From JBBSBL01 sp038251325 (GTDB lineage Bacteria > Actinomycetota > Thermoleophilia > Solirubrobacterales > Solirubrobacteraceae): 64,000 nt of DNA. Positions 36,045-43,620 of this stretch are shown here, in pieces. The notes under the pieces are model-generated. The model did not search any database. It was not told the origin of the DNA and saw only the letters and a list, made by a program, of their open reading frames with translations. Location of the stretch: the NCBI GenBank assembly GCA_038251325.1, contig JBBSBL010000009.1, forward strand, positions 4,011 to 68,010, written 5' to 3'. How positions within the stretch are numbered: the first letter of the stretch is position 1; each line of letters begins with the position of its first letter. Made by a program: the position numbers and the translations under genes.

Positions 36045-36246
36045 GACAACCGCGCCGGGCCGCCGCCGCTCGACTCTGGCGGGCAGCCGACCGGGGCACA
36101 CCGCGCCACCGGTGCCTCGACGGTCGAAGCGACGGTCGCGGCTCCCTATCCCATCGCCGTCTCGGCCCGTCCGGCTATCCCGGTGGATGGCCGAAGCGGG
36201 TCAGGTGTCCAGACCGGCGGCCCAGATGGGGAGGTTCGGGTTCGAC
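36045..36246. other. Intergenic spacer inside the element
   Basis: About 200 bp between the convergent PRC-barrel and lipoprotein genes. No hairpin with a T-run, RNA gene or credible frame was seen; short + strand frames here are Arg/Ser-rich and not protein-like. Confidence 0.4.
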
Positions 36247-36774
36247 CTAAGCGTTGGCAGCGCAGCGGGTGAGCCCGTAGGGGTGCGCCAGCTTCGCGAA
36301 GTTGGCGAACGGATGGCTGTTGCCCGTCAGTAGCGCTGGGTTGCTCTTCACGTGATTGAGGTCTGTTTGAGCGACATCGAGCATCTTCGTGATGGTGGCC
36401 TGGTCTGCGGATCGCGCACCGAGGGCCCTTATCACGTTGATCTGGTGCTGGATTACAGGCGCGAACGCGGTGTTCACGTAGGCCGTGAACTGCGCATGGG
36501 TCGGGGCATGGTTGCCGGCTGCGGCGAAAGTCTTCCCCGCGGCGGCGACTTTCTGGTTGCCCTGTGCGCAGATCGCGTTGCCATACGCGAGGACCTGAGC
36601 CTTCGTGAACGGCTTCGTGGCGGTGCTCGCAGTGCCACCGCTACTACTGCCGCACCCCGCAGCAACCAGACCGACGGCCAAAGTCGCTGCGAGCGCGACG
36701 ACTCCGGTCAGCCTGCTCGGGCGCGGAACGGGTGTGGTCGCGCACGTGCGGTTGAGACGAAGTCGGTCCCGCAT
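36247..36774 (-). CDS. Lipoprotein carried by the element
   Basis: A 175-residue secreted lipoprotein: a basic N-terminus, a hydrophobic segment TGVVALAATLAVGLVAAGC with the lipobox Cys at about residue 41, a Ser/Gly/Thr linker, then a helical domain (FTKAQVLAYGNAICAQGNQK, AQFTAYVNTAFAPVIQHQIN, ALLTGNSHPFANFAKL) ending GLTRCAANA. The two remaining Cys could form a disulfide. Codon use is less GC-biased than the chromosome around it, consistent with acquired DNA. ATG at 36774 has GGAGGA upstream. Function unknown. Confidence 0.75.
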   Translation of the reverse strand: MRDRLRLNRTCATTPVPRPSRLTGVVALAATLAVGLVAAGCGSSSGGTASTATKPFTKAQVLAYGNAICAQGNQKVAAAGKTFAAAGNHAPTHAQFTAYVNTAFAPVIQHQINVIRALGARSADQATITKMLDVAQTDLNHVKSNPALLTGNSHPFANFAKLAHPYGLTRCAANA

Positions 36775-37138
36775 CTGGCTCCTCCAAGGTTGGGGCAGAC
36801 GCCGACTCTCCACTCAATCTCCAGCCGAGCCCGGCGAGTCTGAAACACGAACCCTAGTCGAGTTCCCACGAGGCCGCGGCTACACCGCGTCGACGACTGC
36901 CGTTCCTCGCCACGCAACTCGGGCAGCAACGTCGCCGGGGGCACAATGTGCGCAACCGGCCGCGACGTTTGCTCCGCTGGACGAAGCAAGAGGCGGACTG
37001 AGGTGCCGCTCGCTCGTGCCGTGGTGTTGTGGGCTTGCGGCGACGGCCGAGCGACTTCGGCTGGTTCCGGCCGCGCCCGCCATCACGGCTGCGGCGATCG
37101 AGGCGATCCGTCGGACGCCGACCTTGCCGGCCCCATCT
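36775..37138. other. Right-hand part of the element without a recognised gene
   Basis: About 360 bp upstream of the lipoprotein ATG and inside the right inverted repeat. It must hold the lipoprotein promoter, but no clear -35/-10 pair was identified. A leftward frame (about 36880-37138) reads low-complexity Ala/Ser/Gly sequence and is not accepted as a gene. Confidence 0.4.
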
Positions 37139-37176
37139 CGGGTCAGCGTCCGACTTTGGGGCGCTCCCTTACTCCC
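37139..37176 (-). repeat. Right 38-bp terminal inverted repeat
   Basis: Exact reverse complement of 35423-35460. On the + strand it starts CGGGTCAGCGTCCGACTTT and ends CCCTTACTCCC, followed immediately by the right copy of the flanking direct repeat. Confidence 0.85.
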
Positions 37177-37190
37177 GTGGCGACGTGGAG
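37177..37190 (+). repeat. 14-bp direct repeat, right copy
   Basis: GTGGCGACGTGGAG abuts the right inverted repeat; the left copy is GTGGCGACGTAGAG, one mismatch at position 11. The first 10 bases are identical, so a 10-bp duplication plus a 4-bp chance match is an alternative reading. Confidence 0.6.
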
Positions 37191-37295
37191 ACACGCGCCT
37201 GTCCTTCGGCGCGTTGACTTCGCGCGTGGGGTCGGGTTAGGGTCGCCCGACTGACCGGCATTTCTGGTCATCGCCACGATCGGGAGCGTGCTCTG

Positions 37296-40200
37296 GTGAG
37301 AACGTCGCGTACGGCAGGCGTCCTCCGCGCTTCACGGCAGCGCGGCCCCGTCCTGCTCCTGGCGACGCTCGTCGCGCTCGTGGCGCTGGCCGTGCTCCCG
37401 GTCGGCGCGATGGCCGCACCCGGCCGGCTGGATCCGTCGTTCGGTAGCGCGGGCAAGGCCTTGATCGACTTCGGCGGCAGCGACGGGGCGTGGGCGGTGG
37501 CGGCCCAACCATCCGACGGCAAGCTCGTGCTTGCCGGTGAGACCTCGGCGGGCGCGAAGCCGAATGACTTCGCCGTCGTCCGGCTGAACGCCAACGGCTC
37601 GCCCGACGCGTCCTTCGGCGTGGGAGGCAAGAAGACGATCGACTTCGGCGGCGACGACCGGGCGTTCGCGGTTGCGCTTCAGCCTGACGGAAAGATCGTC
37701 GTCGCCGGACAGACGTCCTCCGGAGGTGCCACGACGTTCGCGGTCGCGCGGTTGAACCCCGACGGCTCGCTCGACGGCTCATTTGGGCCACTGGGCGACG
37801 GCAAGTCTCCCATCAGCATCCCTAACACGAAGGGTGTGGCCACATCCGTGCTGGTGCGGCCCGACGGCGAGATCATCGTCGTTGGAACCACCACGGTGCC
37901 GAACAGCCAGGCCGACTTCACCGCGGTATGGCTCTCTCCGAACGGCCTCGTCGACTCGTTGGTCGGCGACACCGGGGTCAAGGTCGTCGACTTCGGCGCG
38001 GATGACAACGCCCGCGGGGCGACGCTCCAGGCCGATGGCAAGATCGTCATCGCCGGCGACTCGACGGCGGGCGCCGGCGGGCACGACTTCGCCGCCGCGC
38101 GGCTGAATCCAAATGGCTCGGTCGACTCGGCGTTCGGCACCGGTGGCAAGGTCACGGTCGACTTCGGCGGAGATGACGGTGCCGATGCCGCGGTGGTGCA
38201 GCCCGACGGCAAGGTCCTTCTCACCGGCGACACGACCGCGGCCGCAGATGCCGGCGATCTGGCGGTCGCGCGACTCAACGCAAACGGCAGCGTCGATACC
38301 TCGTTCGGGGCCGGCGGGAAGTCGACCTTCAACTTCGGCGGGCAAGATCTGGGGCGGGCCGCCGCGCTGCAGCCGGACGGTGCCATCATCCTCGCGGGTG
38401 GTACGGCCAGCGCCGGCGGGGAGGACTTCACGATCGCCCGGTTGAGCCCGGCGGGCGGGCTCGACGGTTCGTTCGGGACCGGCGGCAAGGCGACCGTCGA
38501 CTTCGGCGGCGTCGACGTGGCGCGTGCCGTCCTGCTGCGGCCCGACGGCACGATCGTCGCCGCGGGGGTTGGCGGAGCCGGCGATTTCGCGGTCGCTCGT
38601 CTTCTCGGCGGTGGCGGCGGCCCGGGTCCCCTCCCACCCCCCAATGCCCGGCAGTGCCGGGCCAGCGTGCTGGCGCTGGTGCGCGGCGCCTTCCGCTGCG
38701 TGCGGGTTTCCGGCCTCGATGACAGGCTGCTGCCCGGCAGGGCGGATGTGCCGGGATATCGTTCCGCGGGCGGCGGGTCCCGCGTGGCGCGGGCCGCGCT
38801 GAGCGACCCGGTTTCGCGTGCGCTGCGCAGGGGGCGGGCGCAGGGTGCGGCGTTCCGGGCTCGCGGCCGCGGGCTCTCGAACGGCGTCTTCTCGTTCTCG
38901 TCCTCCGCCCGGGCCGCATCCGGGCTGCGGGCTCTGGCGCATGGCCGCCGCCGCGTTGCTCTGGGCCGAGGCGTGCGCGGGCTGCTGCGCGTGCGCTCGA
39001 CCCGGAAGACGACCGACGTCGCCATCGCGTTCCGGACGGGGCGGGCCATCGGGGCCGTCCGCCTTCGAGCCCGCGGTCGCCGCGCCGGGGCACGCGCGGC
39101 CGTCGTCGCCTACGCGCGGCAGCTCGCCGGCCGCCTGCGGCGGGTGCTGGCCCTCACGGCGTGGCAGCGGACGGTCGACGGCATCGGGCCGGATGGCTCG
39201 ATCACCCCGAAGCTCGCGCTGCAGGCGTTCGCGATCGTCTACGGACCGCTGCCCGGCGTGCGGCGGCCGGCGGGACCGGCGGGAGGCCCGCCGGACGGGA
39301 CGTCGGCGATCCTGATGGTCTATCGCGTCTGGGATCGGCTGAGCGCCGCGCAACACCGCGCCATCGATCGCTATCTCGGCGCGCCGCACGACGCGAGCTC
39401 CCCTCGGTCGGCCCGCCCCTCCGCCGAACCAGTCCTCACCCCCAGTCCCCGCTACCAGGCCATCGCCGAGAAGTACAACGGGATCTACCGCGCCAAGCTG
39501 CCCAGCGCCCAGCCCGTGACCGTCCAGGCGTTCACGGTTCCCGTGGCCATCGGCAAGAACGGCACGGCCCTGATGGACTCGCTGCCCGTCGACGCGAGTG
39601 GTCGAGAGAACAGCCGCCGGCCGGCCTACTGCCGGGTCCGCGTCGGACCGAGGGGCCAGGCCAATGCTGACCCGGAGCGGCTCATGGCGCACGAGCTGGT
39701 CCACTGCTACCAGTTCGCCCTGAACCCGAATTGGCGGAGCCTCAAGCAGTGGATCATGGACGGCATGGCCGAATGGGGCGCGGAGACCGTCACCGGGCGG
39801 GACAGCATCAACTGGCTCGCCGGCTACATGTCGACGCCGACCAAGCCGCTGTTCCAGCGCACCTATGACGCGATCGGCTTCTTTGGCCACGCCGACGAGG
39901 TCGCGGGGCGAGGCAGCCTGTGGGCGAAGATCCCGGGCATCCTGACGGCGGGCGGCGACGCCGCCTCGTATGCCACCGCGGGCGGGACGAGCCCCGCGTT
40001 CGTCGGCACCTGGGCCTCCGCGCCCTGGCGCTTTCCCGCCGCCGGAGAAGCCTGGCATCAGACCGACCCCCTGGCGCTTGGGACCAACGCCCCGACCCTG
40101 CCGTTCACGACCGTGACGGACGATGCCAATCTTCGCTCCCAGCCGTACGCGCTCGGTGAATACACCGTGATCGCCAACGGCGAGCGACCCCTCGTGCAGG

Positions 40201-40901
40201 TCGTCGGCAACGACGTGACACGAGCTGGGACTACCCGACGCGACTTCGGCGTGGTGAACGGGTCGCAGTGGTTCTGCCTCGGGATGTGTAAGTGCCCGCC
40301 CAACGAGGAAGGCACGGTCCCTCCGCATGAATCGGTCGTGAACGCGGCGCTGGACTTGGCGGTCACCGGCGGCGCCGCCGCGGGTCAGGATCAGATCCTC
40401 TACCACTCGATGAAGGAGTTCTGCAAGGGGAAGAAGCCGAAGGAGCCCTCGAGCGGCGGCGGCGGACGCGGCGGCGGGCCGGGCCTGGAGGTGCGCGGCC
40501 TGACGAGTGGCTCCCCCATCCTGGGGCGCATCACGAGCGGCTCGTGCGGCTTCGTGGGCAAGGGCTTCCGCGCCGTGGGCAGCGGCAGCGGCTACCGCTT
40601 CGAGATGCGCATCACCGGGGCCAGGCGGCCGGGGCAGTACACGATCCCGAACAACAACTCCGCGACGTATGTGAAGCTGAGGAGCGGAGGGAAGAGCTAC
40701 TCCACGATCGGACGCAACACCACGGTCCTGGGCGTCACCGGTCCCAGAGACGCCGGCCTCGCGATCATCCAGAAGCGGCGCGTCCGCGTGGGCAAGCGCA
40801 CCGTGGTGCGCTACCGGATCGCCGTGGGCATCGACGACCTCGTCAGCGGCGGAAAGCCCGGAGTCGCACTCCTCCCGGGGCGGGGCGGCCTCGCGTGCTG
40901 A
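37296..40901 (+). CDS. Large secreted protein: delta-60 repeats plus a zinc-metalloprotease-like domain
   Basis: A 1,201-residue secreted protein starting at GTG. A signal peptide (about 17-48, LLLATLVALVALAVLPVGAM) leads into seven delta-60-type repeats (about 50-450), each with LN.NGS.D.SFG.GGK..(I/V)DFGG and LQPDGKI..AG. A Pro/Arg-rich linker follows. A gluzincin-like domain has H799-E-L-V-H803 in LMAHELVHCYQF; the third-ligand position reads WIMDGMAEW, with Asp where Glu is usual, so activity is uncertain. The C-terminal 200 residues are beta-rich after a Gly-rich spacer (SSGGGGRGGG). No cell-wall sorting signal. A hairpin begins at its stop codon. Confidence 0.78.
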   Translation: MRTSRTAGVLRASRQRGPVLLLATLVALVALAVLPVGAMAAPGRLDPSFGSAGKALIDFGGSDGAWAVAAQPSDGKLVLAGETSAGAKPNDFAVVRLNANGSPDASFGVGGKKTIDFGGDDRAFAVALQPDGKIVVAGQTSSGGATTFAVARLNPDGSLDGSFGPLGDGKSPISIPNTKGVATSVLVRPDGEIIVVGTTTVPNSQADFTAVWLSPNGLVDSLVGDTGVKVVDFGADDNARGATLQADGKIVIAGDSTAGAGGHDFAAARLNPNGSVDSAFGTGGKVTVDFGGDDGADAAVVQPDGKVLLTGDTTAAADAGDLAVARLNANGSVDTSFGAGGKSTFNFGGQDLGRAAALQPDGAIILAGGTASAGGEDFTIARLSPAGGLDGSFGTGGKATVDFGGVDVARAVLLRPDGTIVAAGVGGAGDFAVARLLGGGGGPGPLPPPNARQCRASVLALVRGAFRCVRVSGLDDRLLPGRADVPGYRSAGGGSRVARAALSDPVSRALRRGRAQGAAFRARGRGLSNGVFSFSSSARAASGLRALAHGRRRVALGRGVRGLLRVRSTRKTTDVAIAFRTGRAIGAVRLRARGRRAGARAAVVAYARQLAGRLRRVLALTAWQRTVDGIGPDGSITPKLALQAFAIVYGPLPGVRRPAGPAGGPPDGTSAILMVYRVWDRLSAAQHRAIDRYLGAPHDASSPRSARPSAEPVLTPSPRYQAIAEKYNGIYRAKLPSAQPVTVQAFTVPVAIGKNGTALMDSLPVDASGRENSRRPAYCRVRVGPRGQANADPERLMAHELVHCYQFALNPNWRSLKQWIMDGMAEWGAETVTGRDSINWLAGYMSTPTKPLFQRTYDAIGFFGHADEVAGRGSLWAKIPGILTAGGDAASYATAGGTSPAFVGTWASAPWRFPAAGEAWHQTDPLALGTNAPTLPFTTVTDDANLRSQPYALGEYTVIANGERPLVQVVGNDVTRAGTTRRDFGVVNGSQWFCLGMCKCPPNEEGTVPPHESVVNAALDLAVTGGAAAGQDQILYHSMKEFCKGKKPKEPSSGGGGRGGGPGLEVRGLTSGSPILGRITSGSCGFVGKGFRAVGSGSGYRFEMRITGARRPGQYTIPNNNSATYVKLRSGGKSYSTIGRNTTVLGVTGPRDAGLAIIQKRRVRVGKRTVVRYRIAVGIDDLVSGGKPGVALLPGRGGLAC

Positions 40902-40922
40902 CCCCCCCGCGCGGGGGGGTCA
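40899..40922 (+). terminator. Perfect GC hairpin starting at the protease stop codon
   Basis: TGACCCCCCC (40899-40908), loop GCGC, GGGGGGGTCA (40913-40922): ten-base-pair perfect arms, the first three bases being the TGA stop. A very stable structure that could terminate or protect the transcript; no T-run follows. It ends 24 bp before the next gene's ATG. Confidence 0.55.
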
Positions 40923-40946
40923 GGCCGACGGCGTAGCCTCGGTCTC

Positions 40947-41522
40947 ATGACCGCGCCGGGCCTGCCCCTCCCCACCGACGACGAGCTGACGCCGGAGGCC
41001 CGCGAGGCGCTCGCCGCGCTCCCCCCGCTCAACGTCTTCCGCGCGCTGGCCGCGCTGCCGGCGAGCCTGCGCCCGTTCCTCGAGCTCGGCGGCTCCATCC
41101 TCGCCGGCTCCCACCTCACGGCGCCCGAGCGCGAGCTCGCGATCCTGCGCGTGGCCCACATGACGAACGCCGCGTACGAGCGCCAGCAGCACGAGCAGCT
41201 CGGTCGCGCCGTCGGCCTCGACGACGCCCAGATCGCCGCGACGGCCACCGCCGCGCCCGGCGAGGTCCTGGACGCCGACGGGGCGCTCATCTGCCGCGCC
41301 GCCGACGAGATCACCCGGGACGTGCGGCTCTCCGACACGGCGCTCGCGCTCGTGCTGGAGCGCTGGGACCGGGACGGCGCCGCCGAGCTGATCCTCACCG
41401 TGGGCTACTACAACATGGTGAGCCGCTTCCTGGAGTCCACCCGCGTCCCGCTGGAGACGGAGCGCCTGCTGGCCGACACGACGCCGGACGCGATGGTCCG
41501 GGCGGGGCGCGAGCGGACCTGA
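40947..41522 (+). CDS. Carboxymuconolactone decarboxylase (AhpD-like) family protein
   Basis: A 191-residue all-helical protein of the CMD/AhpD group: LPASLRPFLELGGSILAGSH, APERELAILRVAHMTNAAYE, RQQHEQLGRAVGLDDAQIAA, EITRDVRLSDTALALVLERW and LTVGYYNMVSRFLESTRVPL. The AhpD CxxC pair is absent (NAAYERQQHEQ occupies that place), so it should not be a peroxidase reductant and may be a decarboxylase-like or hydratase-like enzyme. Substrate unknown. It stands alone. Confidence 0.85.
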   Translation: MTAPGLPLPTDDELTPEAREALAALPPLNVFRALAALPASLRPFLELGGSILAGSHLTAPERELAILRVAHMTNAAYERQQHEQLGRAVGLDDAQIAATATAAPGEVLDADGALICRAADEITRDVRLSDTALALVLERWDRDGAAELILTVGYYNMVSRFLESTRVPLETERLLADTTPDAMVRAGRERT

Positions 41523-41584
41523 GCTTCCTCCCCGCCCATCGAGAGCGCGCTCCACCCCACACCCGGCCGCGGCCCCGGCCGCCC

Positions 41585-41779
41585 TCAGTCGCCCGAACGC
41601 CCCGCGCCCGCCGCCCCGCGCGGCTCGTGGCCCGCGCAGACGCGCACGGGCAGCCGCGGGTAGCGGGGGTAGGCCGGGTCCGTGCGCGAGCGCTCGCAGA
41701 GCGAGAACACCGATCCGCGGCTGTTCGGGACCAGGCGCCCGTGGCGGCAGTCGTCGCAGAGGCCGGCCGGCGGGCGCAT
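41585..41779 (-). CDS. Small four-cysteine (zinc-ribbon-like) protein
   Basis: A 64-residue protein reading AGLCDDCRHGRLVPNSRGSV, then LCERSRTDPAYPRYPRLPVR and VCAGHEPRG. The spacing CxxC, then C, then CxxH suits a small zinc-binding module of a type often found as tiny stand-alone actinobacterial proteins. Start ATG at 41779 is chosen; an in-frame GTG at 41797 adds six residues. Function unknown. It faces leftward in the gap before the ABC exporter genes. Confidence 0.65.
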   Translation of the reverse strand: MRPPAGLCDDCRHGRLVPNSRGSVFSLCERSRTDPAYPRYPRLPVRVCAGHEPRGAAGAGRSGD

Positions 41780-41847
41780 CCGTCCCCAGGATCGCACGGC
41801 CCGTACCCGATGAGCGCCCGCCGCGCCCTTCCTATGCTTTCTGAAGC

Positions 41848-43620
41848 GTGAACACGTTCACCCGCCTCCTGGGCTTCCTGCGTCCCTACCGCCGCGCCGT
41901 GGGCTCATCGCTCGTCATGGCGCTGGGCGCGATGGTGATGACCGTCGCGATCCCGCTCCTGATCGGCGAGGCCGTGAACGCGATCGACGACGGCGACGGC
42001 GGCGGCCACCTCACCTGGCTCGCCATCGGCGTCACCGTCGCCGGCCTGCTGCGCCTCGGGTTCAGCGTCGGGCGCCGGCTCGTGGCGGGGCGGGTGTCGC
42101 TCGCGGTCGAGCTCGACCTCCGCGCCCGGCTCTACGAGCACCTCCAGGCGCTGGAGCTCGGCTTCTTCGATCGCCAGCAGACCGGGCAGCTCATGTCGCG
42201 CGTCACCGTCGACCTCCAGGCGGTGCGCTTCTTCCTCGGCTACGGCCTCGTGTTCATCGTCCAGTCGGCGCTCACGCTGGCACTCGCCGCGGTGGCGATG
42301 TTCGTGCTGAACCCCAAGCTCGCCGCGATCGCGCTCGTGCCGGTGCCCTTCGTCGTGGTCGTCGCCGCCCAGTACGGGCGGCGTTCGCGGCCCGCGCTCC
42401 AGGAGGTGCAGCAGCGCATCGCCGAGCTCACCGCCGAGGCGGAGGAGAACGTGAGCGGCGTGCGGGTCGTGAAGGCCTTCGCCGCCGAGGAGCGCCAGCG
42501 CGAGCGCTTCGCGCGGCAGACCACGCGCGTCTTCGACCAGTCGATGGAGGCGACGCGGCTGCGCGCGTTCTACCAGCCGTTCATCGGCTTCCTGCCGAAC
42601 CTCGGGCTGGCCGCGATCCTCTTCTGGGGCGGGCGCGACGTGATCTCCGGCGCGCTGACGCTCGGCGCCTTCACCGCCTTCTACGCCTACCTGCTCATGC
42701 TCATCGGCCCGATGCTGACGCTCGGCTTCATGCTCGGCCTCTCGCAGCGCGCGACCGCGTCCGGCGCGCGGATCTTCGAGCTGCTGGACCGTGCGCCGCG
42801 GATCACGGCGCCGGAGGGCGCGCCGCCGCTCCCGGCGGGCGAGGGCCACGTGGAGCTCAGCGGCGTCTCGCTGACCTACGAGGGCGGGCGGGAGCCGGCG
42901 CTGGACGGGATCGACCTCGACGTGCCGGCCGGCCGGACCGTCGCGCTGGTCGGCGCGAGCGGCAGCGGGAAGACCGCGCTCGTGTCCCTCATCCCCCGCC
43001 TCTATGACCCGACGGCGGGCAGCGTGCGCCTCGACGGGGCCGACCTCCGCGAGGTCGACGTGACCTCGCTGCGCTCCGCGATCGCCGTCGTGACCGACGA
43101 CCCGTTCCTGTTCTCCGCCAGCGTGCACGACAACATCGCCTACGCGCGGCCCGAGGCGACCCGCGAGGAGGTCGAGGCGGCGGCGCGCGGGGCGCAGGCC
43201 GACGGCTTCGTGGGGGCGCTGCCCGACGGCTACGACACGCGGATCGGCGAGCGCGGGCTCACGCTGTCCGGTGGCCAGCGGCAGCGGATCGCCATCGCCC
43301 GGGCGCTGCTCGCCGACCCTCGGGTCCTGATCCTCGACGACGCGACCTCGTCGGTCGACGCCTCGACCGAGCAGCGGATCAAGACCGCGCTGCGCGAGGT
43401 CATGCGCGGCCGCACGACGTTCGTCGTCGCGCACCGGCTCTCGACGATCGCGCTCGCCGACGAGATCGTCGTGCTCGAGCACGGGCGCATCCTCGACCAG
43501 GGCACGCACGAGGAGCTGCTGGAGACCTCCGAGCTCTACCGCGAGATCGTCGAGAAGGGTCTGCCCGACCAGGTCTTCCTCACCCGCAAGCCGCTCGAGG
43601 CGGAGGTGGCGGGCCTGTGA
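41848..43620 (+). CDS. ABC exporter half-transporter with a degenerate ATP site
   Basis: A 590-residue exporter subunit: six membrane helices (about 15-310) then an ATPase domain with Walker A GASGSGKTALVSL, Q-loop FLFSAS, signature LSGGQRQRIAIARALLADPR, and Walker B VLILDDATSSVD. The residue after the Walker B Asp is Asp instead of the catalytic Glu, and the H-loop VVAHRLSTIALAD is intact. This pattern marks the non-hydrolysing half of heterodimeric exporters (TM287/288 style). GTG start. Its stop overlaps the GTG of the partner gene. Confidence 0.93.
   Translation: MNTFTRLLGFLRPYRRAVGSSLVMALGAMVMTVAIPLLIGEAVNAIDDGDGGGHLTWLAIGVTVAGLLRLGFSVGRRLVAGRVSLAVELDLRARLYEHLQALELGFFDRQQTGQLMSRVTVDLQAVRFFLGYGLVFIVQSALTLALAAVAMFVLNPKLAAIALVPVPFVVVVAAQYGRRSRPALQEVQQRIAELTAEAEENVSGVRVVKAFAAEERQRERFARQTTRVFDQSMEATRLRAFYQPFIGFLPNLGLAAILFWGGRDVISGALTLGAFTAFYAYLLMLIGPMLTLGFMLGLSQRATASGARIFELLDRAPRITAPEGAPPLPAGEGHVELSGVSLTYEGGREPALDGIDLDVPAGRTVALVGASGSGKTALVSLIPRLYDPTAGSVRLDGADLREVDVTSLRSAIAVVTDDPFLFSASVHDNIAYARPEATREEVEAAARGAQADGFVGALPDGYDTRIGERGLTLSGGQRQRIAIARALLADPRVLILDDATSSVDASTEQRIKTALREVMRGRTTFVVAHRLSTIALADEIVVLEHGRILDQGTHEELLETSELYREIVEKGLPDQVFLTRKPLEAEVAGL

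Larger units (their letters stand above)
35423..37176. mobile_element. 1.75-kb non-autonomous element bounded by 38-bp inverted repeats
   Basis: The ends are perfect 38-bp inverted repeats (35423-35460 and 37139-37176), flanked by a 14-bp direct repeat (13 of 14). Inside are a PRC-barrel gene, a lipoprotein gene on the other strand, and about 360 bp at the right side with no recognisable gene. No transposase, integrase or resolvase is present, so movement would need an enzyme supplied in trans. The inserted sequence is visibly less GC-rich in places than its flanks. The mismatch in the direct repeat suggests the insertion is not very recent. Confidence 0.6.

Noticed and set aside
36880..37194. 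Leftward open frame across the right part of the element and its inverted repeat
   Set aside because: Ser/Ala/Gly/Arg-rich, runs through the repeat itself, no ribosome-binding site and no family character.
37779..40406. Long minus-strand open frame opposite the delta-60/metalloprotease gene
   Set aside because: The + strand has the repeats, signal peptide and HELVH motif; the antisense frame is low-complexity.
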